NCBI RefSeq assembly: GCF_000321225.1
Contig: NW_004450939.1
Coordinates: forward strand, 1,198,293-1,262,292
Origin: Odobenus rosmarus divergens
Lineage: Eukaryota > Chordata > Mammalia > Carnivora > Odobenidae
Direction of reading: 5' to 3'
DNA length: 64,000 nt
This document shows positions 48,101 through 60,403 of the stretch, one piece after another. Below the pieces are notes generated by a model. That model was given only the letters and a program-made list of their open reading frames with translations. It ran no database searches and had not been told where the DNA came from. The position numbers were made by a program, and so were the translations under genes. How positions within the stretch are numbered: the first letter of the stretch is position 1; each line of letters begins with the position of its first letter.

Positions 48101-51100
48101 TAATGTCTACATTTTAAAGCAGTTGTGGCAGATCTGTCTCAAATGCATCTATCATGCATAACCTTTTAAAACTCCTGGTTTTGAAAGCAGTGGTTATACT
48201 TGATGGACCCAAGCACTTTTATGGGAATAATGATTTTGTGGGTTTATTATAGTGTAGTCTCCAAAAACTTAAATTATTGTTGGCTGAATGATCAGTTGTG
48301 AAGTGTTCATTTACAGTAAGTTTTTACCATGTTGTAGATACTTTGTTAGATACTGGAAATCAAAGGCAATTTGATTTAAAGAGGTATTCAGACTAGTGGC
48401 AGGGGTGGGTGGATAGACTTACACATAATACATTGGGATGACATAAGCACCACTGGACACAGTACCCAAGGAATGCAGAGACTTTTCTGTAAGTCTGGCA
48501 GTGAGTTAATCCTTATGATTATTTGTAATGATTTAGCCAAGCATAACACGTTTAGGTCCAAAACTTTGTATTTAAAGGAAGTGAATATACTGTTATTCCA
48601 CGTCTTTGAGTTTGTTGTTGTTGTTGTTTTTTTTTAATTTAGTCCTTTAAAAACTGATCAAAGTGATACATGGGTTCTCTTGTGAAAGACTCAGTCATTC
48701 TAGCACTAAAATAAAAAGTGAAACAGTCCTCTAGGTCTTCTGCTGCCACCAGCCTCCCCAGGGGGAACTTCTGTTAACAGTTTGTTTTGCAGAAATATCT
48801 AGAGAGCTTACAATTTCTGTGAGTTGGATGTAGATTTATAGAATCATAGCATATGGCTAAGAGAAGAGGCCCAAACATTAATTACAAGAAATAATAAATT
48901 ATGCGAAGTAAGAAAATACTCTTATCTAAAGTTATCTACATGACATTAAGAAATACTTGAGAATTTTGAGAATGTTAATATTTATCTGCCTCAGGATTAT
49001 AAAAAAATGAACCTTCAGAATACATAAAGCCCAGGGACAACCTTATTTATCTTCTGTTTTTAGAGCCTACAAATGCATGGACTATACTGTCTACCTAATA
49101 TAGTAGGAGTCCCCATAAATGCAGAAAAATTTTTTGAATATAACTTGAAATTTGATTTATATCTAGATATATTTTTAAAAAGCATCTTAAGGAAAGAATC
49201 AGAACTTTAATGGACTTACACTTATTTTATGTTCAGTATCTTTAAATCTTTCAGATGTATATGGGGGCCATACAGAGTATGGACTACTAGAGGGGTGTCT
49301 ATGCTCTTGGTGTGTCCCTGGGCTTACAAAACAATTACTGTCCACCGAACGCCCCCACCCCTTTGGCTTGGAGGATTTTCCTGTGAAGTGCTTTCTAGGG
49401 CTGCTCTGGAGAGAGCTCTTGGGAGGATTCTGTACTGGGGCTTTCCCACTTTCCCATTTCTTGGAATAGGCCTTAGCGGTTGTACATCATTTGGCCCTCC
49501 TTATCATCTTGGGGTTTCCTGGCAACAAATACACTTATCTTAAAACCTTCCCCATGCCCTGCCAAATTCATCACTGGGATTTCCATGCAGTCCTTTGGAA
49601 TTGGACCTTCTCCTCCAGCTTCTGTCTCCTCATTGGCACCAGAACCCATTACCATCTGCAGAGCAGCCTCTGCAGGGTCCCTTCCAGCAGGCGTGCCTTC
49701 GCTCGGAAGCGCCGCCCTAGAGCCCAGGCTGCACCCCCTGTCAAGTCCATTTTGATGATAGTGAATATCTATGTCAGGCAGAAGGTTTGCAGGGTCAGTG
49801 TTTAGTGTTCTTTGACTCTTCTCATATACCTCATATTCAATTGCCAGGATTCTACCATCTTTCCCTAGGGAGAGGGTTTAGCTTTTACAGTTTAGTAAGG
49901 TGTGTGATTTTTACCTTTCGCCTTTCGCTTGCTGATCACTGGCAGACAGGCCTCTCTTTCAAGTCATATGCCTGTTCTCTTTCTTATCTCTGCCTGCAGA
50001 CCAGTTCAGATAGGAATAACTCCATCAACAGAGCAGATTACCAAGGTTGAAAGGATGCCTTTGCATTTTCCTAAAGTGTCTGCTAGAGCTTCATTTCCTG
50101 TGGGTACGTGGTTTATGATCCAGGACACAGACACTCGTTTAATCAGCTCTTTCCATGTCTTGTCTCTTACTGCACGTTGGTCTCATTCTCTTTGGCTTCC
50201 TCTGACATAGAGGAAACTGGCTGGTCATGGTTCTCAGACTTGCATCTCAGAACCTTGTTCCAGAAAGGGCTGAAACATGAGCTTTTTGGTTCCAAGTTCA
50301 AAATTTCTAAGGTTCTGAATGTCCCGGGTTAAGTCATGTGCTCGGCTCTGAACCAGTCACTCAGAGCTCCAGCCATTGAATAGGTATATGGGCCTGGGAT
50401 TGTTCTAAGCAGTTTGTGCATTTCTCTTATGGAAATCTGAAAATGGCTACATGCGGTAAGCAGAGAAGAGAAACTACATCGTCTCGCCCTGTGCCACAAA
50501 GCTCGTGCATGTCGGAGCAAGGATTTGAACTCCACATTTGATTGTGGCGCTCTAACCAGTGCCCTCCATGCCGTAAAACTTGCAGTATCTAAAGATGACG
50601 GACCTAATGTAATACACAGCTCAGGGCTCCCCAGGGACTGCAGCCTACGAGTTGGGAACTTAAAGATTTAAAACGGACTGTGTTACGGAAGTTGAGTGGG
50701 TAAATCTCGTTCTTAAGTGTAGGGTGGTGAGAAAACATTACTCCCACCCCTCAACCTGGTGCTTACTAGAAGCATTGTGCTGTAGCTCTGTGGTCGCCCA
50801 GGATACCCTTGGCCATTGATAGTGGAGGGGATTCCCTGGTGTACTTTCCCAGTCCCTTTTGATCTTGCTCAGCTGGGGGGAGGGATGGGAGCAGGTGTTC
50901 TCATAGGGTTGCAGATGAGCCTGCTCTGTATGTGTGCATAAATGAGTACAGGCTGCTCTCTAGACTTGTCCCCGAGTTCCCTTGGGAAATCATGCTGAGA
51001 GGTCCTTTCCAGTAGCAGTGAAGGGTGAATGGGAGAGTAGCCTCTGCAGCTGCGTTTGCTTTTTTCTGGTTCTTTATAGATAATTGCTTTTAAGTACCTC

Positions 51101-51208
51101 TGTAGATTGCATATTGCAGGTCTTCTGACAGTGATAGTGACATATTTCATACTAGGAGCAAAGCAAAAGGCAGTTTTTCGGTTGTAACTTCTCTCCTCTC
51201 TCTCCAAG
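45106..51208 (+). other. B4GALT6: B4GALT6 intron 2
   Basis: 6,103 bases from GTAAGA to acceptor CTCTCTCCAAG. A (CA)n microsatellite lies at about 45,951-45,980. No Can-SINE or confident repeat was seen. 46,750-47,130 looks like an old unassigned repeat. 49,230-50,330 is GC-richer and has overlapping open frames on both strands without recognisable domains. Confidence 0.93.
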
Positions 51209-51322
51209 ATTATCCTGAAGGCAATAATTCAAGTGATTATCTTGTTCAAACAACAACATATCTTCCGGAAAACTTCACATATTCACCATATCTACCCTGC
51301 CCAGAGAAACTGCCTTATATGC
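51209..51322 (+). CDS. B4GALT6: B4GALT6 coding exon 3: end of stem
   Basis: 114 bases, phase 1 to phase 1, completing codon 78 and encoding residues 79-115 plus one base of codon 116. It reads DYPEGNNSSDYLVQTTTYL, then PENFTYSPYLPCPEKLPYM. Sequons are at Asn83 (NNS), Asn84 (NSS) and Asn99 (NFT); the cysteine in LPCPEK is conserved in the family. The donor is C|GTAAGT. The galactosyltransferase domain, with its metal-binding and acceptor-binding motifs, is encoded by exons beyond the window. Confidence 0.97.
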
Positions 51323-52028
51323 GTAAGTGTCATCTAATTTTGACTTAACTCTTTGCTTGTGTTGTAATAAAATAATAAAAACCACATGGTTTGAGCACAC
51401 CACGCTCATATCATTACTGTGGGTGCTAATGTTCATGTTACGTAGCATGTAACCTCTGTTGTGAGTTTGATATGTATTCTTACAGGTTATTTTAAAATTA
51501 TTTTTTACATAAATAGATGGTTAGATAGAAAATTATAATGCTGCAAAGGTTTTAAGAATTTATATAAATGGTCTTACAATTATAATTCTTTTTATAAGTT
51601 GCTTGCTTTTTGATACACAGATCTATTTATTTTTTTTAGCTACTGTATAGTACATCTTTAAATAAATGTTCCACATTTCAAATACCTTTTTCTCTACTGA
51701 TGGAAATTTAGGTTATTTCAACTCTTTTGCTATCACAAAGTACTGTTATACGGAGCAGCGGGGTACAGGGTTCTCTGCACGTGGTGCATATGTGTTTGGG
51801 GGTTCAGACTTAGAACTGGAGTTGCTATATAGGCTGGCTTGGTTTAGCACCAAAGCAGCTGGACCAGTTTATATCCCCAACAGCAAAGCTTGAATGTACC
51901 ATGTTGATATGGATGGACTTTAAAATTTTTGCTAATCTGATAAAAATATTTTTTCTAATCTGTTAGATAGAAAGTGATATCTCGTTGTTTGAATTTTCAC
52001 CTTTCTTATTACTAGTGGGTTCAAATAG

Positions 52029-52257
52029 CTTTTTTTTTTTTAAGATTTATTTATTTATTTTAGAGAGAGAGAGAGAGAATGAGCAGAGCACAAGTAGGGG
52101 GAGGGGTAGAGGGAGAGGGAGAGAGAATCTCCAGCAGACTCCCCACTGAGCGCTGAGCCAGATACTACGCAGGGGCTCCATCTCATGATCCTGAGATCAG
52201 GACCTGAGCCAAAATCAAGAGTCAGACACTTAACCGACTGAACCAGCCAGGCTCCCC
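52029..52257 (-). repeat. Can-SINE nested in L1
   Basis: T-run, AAGATTTATTTATTTATTT, a pure GA run, then a body ending in a diverged ACCAGCCAGGCTCCCC. Confidence 0.94.
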
Positions 52258-52613
52258 TCCAGTAACTTTTGATGTGTTTGTGAGTATTTTTGCATTTTCT
52301 CTCCTGTGACTCAGTTGTGTGCTTTATCAGTTCCATCTTAGTTAATTAGGTTTTCATATTAATTGATGGAAGTTCTTTACATATATTCCAACAGTGACCT
52401 ATTGTCTGCTGTATGTGGTGTAACAGCTTTTCAAAGTCCCTGGCTTGTGTTTTCATTTTGTTTATGGAATCTTTTATAGAAGTTTAAGGTTACAGTGTTT
52501 CCAAGTGTATCAGTGATGTTATTTAAAGTTTTTGCTTTTTGGTCTTAAGAAAGCTTTCCTTATTACTTAAAGTCCATACAAATACTCTTATTTCCTTCTA
52601 ACAGTTTTACCAT

Positions 52614-52844
52614 TTTTTTAAAGATTTTTTTATTTATTTGAGAGAGAACGAACACTAGAGAGAGAGCATGCACGAGTCGGGCAGAGGGAGACGGAGAAGC
52701 ATCAGCAGGGAGCATCAGCAGGGGGAGCAGCAGAGGGAGAGGGAAAAGCAGGCTTTTCCAACATGGGGCTCCATCCCAGGACCCTGAGATCATGACTTGA
52801 GCTGAAGGCAGATGCTTACCCGACTGAGCCACCCAGGCGTCCCT
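52614..52844 (-). repeat. Can-SINE with internal duplication, nested in L1
   Basis: Antisense copy ending GAGCCACCCAGGCGTCCCT. The body contains a direct duplication of AGCATCAGCAGGG (about 52,698-52,723). Confidence 0.95.
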
Positions 52845-53285
52845 GTATTTAACTTTTGTGTATAATATGGGATAGAGATCAAGATAGTGAATTTTAAATG
52901 TGTATTTTTTTCAAATTTATGAAGACAATGGGTCCTCATTGAAAAGCCCGCTGTAACTGCTTTGAAGCTGCAGGGCTTGCATTCTGGTATTTTGTCCTTT
53001 GTATATTCCCTCCCCTAATTTTAAGCACACGTTTTCTATATAAGCTTGTATGTTAATTTTTATATAATTAAAATTTAAATGAACATCCTTGTGAATTGCT
53101 TGTTTACCCTTGGGTTCTAAAGTAGTATCTGAATGTGTTTTTCATGTCTTTACACGAGTATTCTTTATTGAGGAAATTAGCCTTCACCTGTCACTTGTAG
53201 GATTTTTTTTCAGTTTATTGTTGGTAAGTTGTTGACATTATATAGCTATAGTCAAAAAGAGTCACCTTTCATTGTCATCCAAGGC

Positions 53286-53467
53286 CATGGTTCTCAAATT
53301 TTGGGGTACATCAGAATCAGCTGGGTAGTCTTTTAAAATACAGATTGTTATGCTCCATTGTCAGAGTTTCAGACTCTGTAGATCTTGAGGAGGGTCTGAG
53401 AATCTTCATTTCTAACGAGTTCCTAGGTGCTAGTCACCCTTAGGCCACACTTTGAGACCCGCTAATC
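53286..53467 (+). repeat. MER5A-like DNA transposon
   Basis: Starts 'catggttctcaaattttggg', includes 'acatcagaatcagctgggta' and ends 'ggccacactttgagaccc'. The inverted ends and the middle fit MER5A (hAT-Charlie). Confidence 0.8.
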
Positions 53468-55439
53468 TAGAATAGATCCTGGCTCTACTGAACCTGGACA
53501 ACTTTTATAATTCTTGGTCCCACCCCCTAAGTGATTTTCTTAACCTGACAGGGGGCATGGGTATTTAAAAAAAATTCTCAGTGGCTTCTAATCTTGCTGT
53601 CTCTTTGCTGTCTTATAGTAGAGAAGGAAGCTGTGATTTTTGTGGCTGTGTATGTCATTACTTTGTTATTGTAGCCTTGGTTTTCTAAAAATGAATATTT
53701 TTGTCTGTGCAGGACTGAAACCACTAAGTAACGTTCTGTTGAAATATTGATTACAATAATTTCATTTTCATAATTTGCATATTCAAGGATTTATAGTTTT
53801 AGGAAATCTTTCTGTTCTTGGTGTAGTTGCCATTTTCGTAATTACTGCTTTATGGGTACTAATTAAACTCTGTTTAAAAGCATCTGCCTGCCAGGCCTTC
53901 CTCCTTGCCCTGTCCTCCTCCAGGCCCATAACTCGTAATTGCTCCTGTCCTAGTGCTTGCGAGATCGTGTCAGGGCTGCTGGGCGCTGCCTTTTCTCTGA
54001 ATGTCCTGGTGCTACTCTTCCTTGTCACTGCTTCCATCAGTCTTGCGTTCTTCACAAGAGAGAACCATGCTGGTTTGGCGAGCCACCTTGTCACATTGTC
54101 ACAGAAGGCCTCCTCATGGGCTCCTGGCTTTGGGTCCGGCACCAACCCCGTGTCCAATTAGAAGATCGACCACATACCAATAACTGCTTAGAAAGGGGTT
54201 GTGGGTACAGCCAATGTAATGAGACTTCTTCCATCCAGGAGAGCCCCTTCACTTAGTCGTGTGACCTCTGCAAAGTAGAGCCTCACTTTACCTATCTGTA
54301 AAATATGGGATTATAATATCAACTTCACAGTTTTGCAAGGATACAAGCTTGAAGCTTGACAGACATTAGTGTGATATTCCCTTTCCTTCTCACTGCCTTG
54401 AGGGAACCATACTTTGTAATGATCAAGGGAATGAGAAACCTAGGAGAAATGGGTGGAGTTAAGGGGTTCTATACTTAGCTCTGCATCCCTAATTTATTTT
54501 TAATAGGATAATTTCCCATCCATAATAGAGAACAGCATACTAAAATACCTAGTGTAAAATCTTATTATAATATCATACAAAATAATTGAATACAATACTT
54601 TCCTAAATAATAGTTAAAGGAAGTCTGTGTAGGAAGAAGATCTCCTTCGATGAAAACTGTCCAAGTATGAATGATACTTAATTTTCCTATATTCACCAGA
54701 AGTGAAGTTAAGGTTTAGAATTGGTGTTTGATTATCCAGCTATAACTTTTTTTTAAGTTTTTCTCTAGTGTAACAATGGCAGTAGTAGCACTGGATTGCC
54801 ATAAAGTTGGAACTTTCCCAATTGGAATTCAGATAAAATTGATTTCACGGATTTCAGCAATATTTTACATTCAATCAATTACACTCTAAAATCTATTTTA
54901 ATGTGCGTTATTTATACAATATGAATGACTTCTTTGTCAGTGTTAGTATTTGTAGATTCTCCAGAGGGCTTAATCCACTTTCAGCTTTTTTAAAATTTAT
55001 GTGAGACTGCATGCTAACAAAGTAAAGTAGAAATTTCACTTTATCTAGAGGTTAAAAATAGTAAGTGCTTAGCGTGGATGTTTTGATTTTTCTGTGTAAA
55101 GTAGAGCCAGAATATGTCATTTGTATACTTTGCAGTATAAAGGTAGACTTACCTAGAGTTTTCCTATCTTTTAATTCTTAATTCAAATAGAATACATTTG
55201 TGGCAACTTTCTTGTATTCTGTCCTTACTGTTTGTGGCATAGTTCTCTTTAGGGTTTAAACCTGATAATTGCAATATTTGCTAGACTTAGGAACATAACA
55301 AAAGCTATAAGGACTTTTTGAGATGAGTTTAAATAATTCAAATGAAAATCAGCAAAGAGGGAGAAGGTAAATAAATACACTTAAAGAGAAGCTCAAAGAC
55401 TGCTTAATGTGACAAAGCATCATGCATGTGTTTTTGCGA

Positions 55440-57060
55440 GCAGGTAACATGCTCAGAGAAAGGCAGTGTGCTCATTGCTATGAATGGTTTATTGTGTGAA
55501 GGAAGGAGTCAGTGGTTCATTCTAGAAGGAGAAGGGAGATGTCATTGAGAGGGGTGTTGTAATTGGGTCTTGCGAGATCGTTCAGTAGGCAGCTGAGGTA
55601 GGTGTCAGAGCACAAAGGGTTCTGTGTTTTAAGACCAGAGGGTGGTCTGCTGTGACCAGGGTAGGTGCTTGGTGGGGTGTGTGGGAAGTGAGGCTGGACG
55701 GGGAGGTGAGGGGCCTTGAGGGCCGTGTGGGTTCCGTGAATCCCTGGGCATCCATGAGATAGGCCTCAGAGGGAGCAGAGCCCCTGAGCCTATATGCCAA
55801 GGGTTGATTTATGGCCTCTGTGCATATCTGGAGGGTGAGGGTGCACAGTTTTCAAAGAGTTGGGGGCAAAGAAGGCTAAAACAAAAACAAAAACCACTGC
55901 TTTAAGCAGATGAATAATGTGACTAAGATGGTATTCAGAAAGATGATTCTGATGAGAAGTTGAAAAATGGCTGAGAGTGGGGAAATACTAGAATCTGAAA
56001 GCCCAGTGAGGAGCTTTCTGAGGAGGCCAAGAGAAATGACAAGAGCATGTGCCGAAACCGTGGCATTGGAGGGAGGACGGGGCACCAAGGAGAAGCTCCA
56101 GGAGTGCCATTGGCCGGATGGATGTGGTGACCAACTAAGGGATCAGGGTTCATGAGCAGGTTTCTGGCTTGGCAGCTGTCACTGAAAGAAGTAATGCAGG
56201 ATAAACATCACATTTGGAGAATGGGGAAGTTAATGAGGAAGTTAGTGTTGGGCCTGTTCTTTTTAGAGCTCAGTAGAGTTGATGTGGGGTCTGAATTTCA
56301 TCAGAGAGATCCAGGCTGGAAATAGAGGAAGTGAGACAGAATGCTGAGAGTGGGTCCCTGGAGAACACCTGCACTTGCCGGGGGGAAGGGGGCATCCGTC
56401 TGTAGAAGGGAAACAGTCGGGCAGAGAGGAGTCAGAGAATAGTGTCCCAGAGGCTAACGAGAAGAGAGTTTCCAGGAGAGGGTGTTCTGTCTTGTGACAT
56501 ACCTCAAAGCAGGTGGAAGGAAGACCTGTGAAGAGCCATAGAATTTGGCATGAAGAAAGTGGGGGCCACAGCAAGCACAGTCTCAATAGAGTAGGATAGG
56601 GTAGGGTAAGAGGCAACATGTACTGTCTGGAGAAGTGACTCAGAGGTGTATAAAAACTAGTTGGTTTAAAAAAAAGTTCGGTGGGAAAAGGAAGCAGAAG
56701 GGGGTGAGGTATCTGGAGGAGGTGAGGGCAAGGGAGGAACTCTTTGGGAAGATGGGGACTTGAGCGAGTTTTAGGCATTACAGAGAGACAAGAGATGGGA
56801 AGTATAAGGGAGCAGGAGGGAAGTATCCACGGAGCCAGATTGTGGAGACATGTACAGGAAACAGAAATATGCTGAGGTCAAGGAATTAGCCTTGGAAAGT
56901 AGGAACCGCCTCTCCCCTGAGGCAAGAGTATACTTCATTTGGAGATGAGGTGGAGAAAGTTAAGGGGGTTCAAGCCTGTTGCTTCTGTGTCCTAATGAAG
57001 TGGGAGGCCACATACATATGAGAGGTTGACCAAGAAGGACTGAGCAGCATGAAAGGGAGA
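55440..57060 (-). repeat. L2 LINE, antisense, long copy
   Basis: The + strand has antisense L2 phrasing over more than 1 kb: 'ggggccttgagggccgtgtg' (55,710), 'gatgaataatgtgactaaga', 'gatgattctgatgagaagtt', 'gagagatccaggctggaaat' (about 56,302) and 'gggtccctggagaacacc'. The minus-strand frame at 56,263-56,778 covers the degenerate reverse-transcriptase region but is not intact. Ends approximate. Confidence 0.65.
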
Positions 57061-57086
57061 AGTAGATATTTAAAAAGTTGTTGTAG

Positions 57087-57267
57087 GGGCGCCTGGGTGG
57101 CTCAGACGGTTGAGCGTCTGCCTTCAGCTCGGGTCATGATCCCAGAGTCCTGGGGTCGAGTCCCACATCGGGCTCCCTGCTCAGTGGGGAACCTGCTTCT
57201 CCTTCTCCCTCTGCCTGCTTCTTCCCCTGCTTGTACACTCTCTCTCTGTCAAAAATAAATAAAATCT

Positions 57268-57318
<51 letters not shown>
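57087..57318 (+). repeat. Young Can-SINE with (AAAT)n tail
   Basis: GGCGCCTGGGTGGCTCAGAC head to AATAAAATC, followed by an AAAT microsatellite of roughly 12-13 units (57,269-57,320). Perfect 15-bp target duplication AAAAAGTTGTTGTAG at 57,072-57,086 and 57,319-57,333. Confidence 0.97.
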
Positions 57319-57320
<2 letters not shown>

Positions 57321-57636
57321 AAAGTTGTTGTAGGGAATGAAGAGTGGAGTCAGCTAATCACAAGTTAAAGGTGACTAACTGGTTAGCCAAGAAAGCACCG
57401 CCCCACCCTGGGGGGGTCAAAATGCACAAATATTGTGACACTTGTTTTTGTTGAGGGCTTACTGTGTTCAAGGCAATGTATTAGGTAACTATCACTTATG
57501 ATGACATTAGTGTATGTGCTTATGTGATTTTCTTTAGTGGTATTTATTGGGTAGAGGATTCAAGCATGGACAATTATTGATCAGGTGTGTCAGGTCAGGA
57601 AGGGAGGGGAAGTAAGAGTATTTGTGAGTGAATAGG

Positions 57637-58001
57637 TGTGGCTTAGTCCATTTGGGCTGCTAAAACAAAAATACCATAGACTGGATGGCTTAAACAGTAA
57701 GTATTTCATAGTCATGGAGGCCAGAAGTGTAAAGATTAAAGTGCTATAGCAGATTCAGTGTCTGCTGAAGGGCCTGATTCTTGGTTCACAGATGGCCATC
57801 TTCTGACTGTGTCCCCACGTGGTGGAAAGGGCGAGGGATCTCTCTGGAATCTCTTTTCTAAAGCTTCTAATCCTATTTATGAAGGCTTTGTCCTCATGAC
57901 CTAATCACCTTCCAAAGGCCCCAGCTCCTAGTACCATCATATTGAGGGTTAGGATTTCGAGGGTAGGAATTTTAGAGGACACAAACATTCAGCCTCTTAC
58001 A
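57637..58001 (-). mobile_element. MaLR LTR (MLT1/MST type), antisense
   Basis: Begins 'tgtggcttagtccatttggg', continues 'ctgctaaaacaaaaatacca', 'gactggatggcttaaacagt', 'gattcagtgtctgctgaagg', 'cctcatgacctaatcacctt', and ends 'acattcagcctcttaca'. This is the reverse complement of a MaLR LTR; no internal region is attached. Confidence 0.85.
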
Positions 58002-58027
58002 AGGGGCTGTGATTGGGTAGGGCTCAT

Positions 58028-58145
58028 GGAGCTGTGTTTCTCTAAGTGTGGTCTGGGGATCATCTATACCAGAATCAGCTTGGGATACTGGTTAAAAAAT
58101 GTCAGCCTCTAAGCCAAACCCCAGATCCATAGAGAAGGTCAAGTT
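58028..58145 (+). repeat. MER5A-like fragment
   Basis: 'tttctctaagtgtggtctgg', 'accagaatcagcttgggata' and 'ctggttaaaaaatgtcagcc' fit the left and middle of MER5A. Confidence 0.7.
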
Positions 58146-58937
58146 TCCTGGCTGCAAACCCCAGAATACAATTAGGCTTGATTTAAGGGGAAAGGGAATC
58201 TGCGAAGAGATATCGGGCAGTCCTCAAAAAACCTGGGTGGCCCAGAGTTAGGGTTACAGGCTGAGCAGCCATGATGAGGCCCAGACTCCTGTGAGGCATC
58301 TCTTTGACTCAGCACAGGTCACAGTTTCCACCACGGTGCTCAGGTCTGAAGACCAGAGGTGCCCCTAAAGCTGGAAGCTTCTGCCACTGCTTTTACCAAA
58401 AGGTAGTTTTGTAAAGTGCCCACGTCCTCCTGGTGTTCTCTTCTGATTTAAATATTCCTGCTGGTGCAGGTGGTCATGTGACTGCTCCTGTCTGCTAGAG
58501 AGGATGGGAGAGTAGATTCTAGCTTCTTTCTGTGGAAGGCAGGACTCGGTGGTGAGCAGTTCAAGCACTTGAAACGTGTTCACATAAAGCTGGGTGGCTG
58601 CAAACATGATCCAGATGTGTCTACTGATACAGCAGCTTTGAGAATGGGGCTAGTAACTTTCATTCTAAACAGCCATGCCTGCTGATTCTTAGCCATACCA
58701 ACAAATTTAGTGAGCTGCTTGATTAGAAGCCAGATAGGTGGGGGAAAGGTGAGGATAGAGCAGAGAGAACTTGAAGCCAGAGCTGACTGGCTTTCAACTC
58801 TGACACTGCCCATCATTCTAGGTGACAGTGATGCTTAGGGGGTGAATACAGATCTGGGTTTGTAAGGATGATGGACCGGAAGGAGAGAGTGCCTCCCTGT
58901 CAGTAAACAAGGCTGGATATTAGAAGGTGGTATGATT

Positions 58938-59134
58938 GGGGCGCCTGGGTGGCTCAGTCGGTTAAGCGTCTGCCTTCAGTTCAGGTCGTGATCTCAGGGT
59001 CCTGGGATCGAGCCCCACATCAGGCTCCCTGCTCGGCGGGAAGCCTGCTTCTCCCTCTCCCACTCCCCCTGCTTGTGTTCCCTCTCTCGCTGTGTCTCTG
59101 TCTGTCAAATAAATAAAATCTTTTAAAAAAAAAA
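58938..59134 (+). repeat. Young Can-SINE, sense
   Basis: Near-consensus GGGGCGCCTGGGTGGCTCAG to AATAAAATCTTTT and an A-run. Perfect 14-bp target duplication AAGGTGGTATGATT at 58,924-58,937 and 59,135-59,148. Confidence 0.97.
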
Positions 59135-60184
59135 AAGGTGGTATGATTAACAATCATAAACTTCAAAGGGGGTGAATTTATGAAAGAAGGAAGTAAACAT
59201 TTTTTTGTAAAGTGTAGGTATAAGTCTGCGGAATACCTTCTTTTATCCCTGGCTCCAAGACTGTAGACCTAGGAAAGTGAGCACTTAACACAGTTTGAAA
59301 GGAAGAACGCTTGTTCATTTGAGGAGTGGGGTGGTATTCTAGAAAAAACACTGAGGTGCCACATATGGAAATTTCTTGGTAATGAAATGGTTCCAGAAAA
59401 CACATTTGCCATCACAAGAGGAGTATATGACATACCATATTTTCTTTTCTTTCTTTCTTCCTTTTTTTTTGACATGCCGTATTTTCTTGATAAGACACAC
59501 CATTAATTTTATAATGGCTTTTTGGGAACAAGGAAGAAGCAGTACATTAAATGCACACATTGTGGGGTATGTCCTTATGTCAGGATGCTAAAACATAAAT
59601 GAGTGCATGTGTCAGAGTTGAGGAAATAAGTAATAGTTGTGGATGGTGACACTAGAGGTGGTTGTCAGCTTCTCAACAGTTAGGGACTAGGAAAACCATT
59701 TGGAAGAGTGTGATAAAGGCTGTGAGACCTCCAGGGCTAGAACAAAGGCTCACTGGGTGGGTTAGAAGGCAAAGGTGGGGACAAAAAGCAGACTGTTAAC
59801 CTGCAGGTTTCAGTTAATCATTCAGAATCAAGCGGGAGAAAACCATAAGCAAGGGAGGAAATCGGGTGTTAACAACTGTGTGTTGGGGCAGGATTAGGGG
59901 ATGAGAACTTGGGCTGGCTGGGGGCTCTTATTTTGGGTCATCTACATGTGGGACACCTTTTGCACAAATGTCTTATAGGCGCATTTTAGCACCTGATGGA
60001 GCCAGCGGGTGGGGACACAGGTAGAAAGGAAGCAGAAGAAAGAGAGGTGAGAGAATTTGGACACGGCCAGCTTTGCCCCTCCCACCCATTCATTCATCCA
60101 TTCGTTCGTTCATTCATCCGTCCGGTGTCCAGGCATTGGTCATGCATGGCTAAAAGCCACCCTGTGTTTAGAATACTTAGATTT

Positions 60185-60359
60185 GGGGGCACCTGGGCGG
60201 CGTTAAGTGTCTGACACTTGGTTTTAGGTCATGATCTCAGGGTTGTGAGATTGAGCCCCACCTCAGGCTCCATGCTCAGTGAGGAGTCTGCTTGAGAATC
60301 TCTCCCTCCCCCTCTGCCCCTCGTCTGCTTGCATGCTCTCTAAATAAATAAAAAAATTC
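60185..60359 (+). repeat. Can-SINE, sense, with deleted head segment
   Basis: GGGGGCACCTGGGCGGCGTT head lacks the usual CTCAGTCGG stretch; the body and the AAATAAATAAAAAAAT tail are normal. Confidence 0.93.
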
Positions 60360-60403
60360 CGGAAGTTGAGAAGCCTAAGTAATTCCCCATTGGGAATAGG
60401 GAA

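Larger units (their letters stand above)
51480..52920 (-). repeat. Ancient L1M, antisense, split by two SINEs
   Basis: Antisense L1-type text: 'tacatctttaaataaatgtt', 'atggaaatttaggttatttc', 'cagtttatatccccaacagc' (51,866), 'gttctttacatatattccaa', 'gtttatggaatcttttatag' and 'ttcagttctaacagttttac' style sequence. Two Can-SINEs are nested within it. Subfamily not assigned. Confidence 0.75.

Noticed and set aside
49473..49755. Open frames at 49,480-49,755 (+) and 49,473-49,655 (-) in GC-richer intron 2 sequence
   Set aside because: The minus frame (ending with GQMMYNR) reads somewhat like protein, and a very old retrocopy was considered, but I could not match it to a family and there is no poly(A) tail. 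A BLASTP search of the minus frame would decide.
53775..54161. Open frames of 128 codons (+) and 124 codons (-) in intron 3
   Set aside because: They mirror each other on opposite strands with no recognisable domain, splice or poly(A) context.
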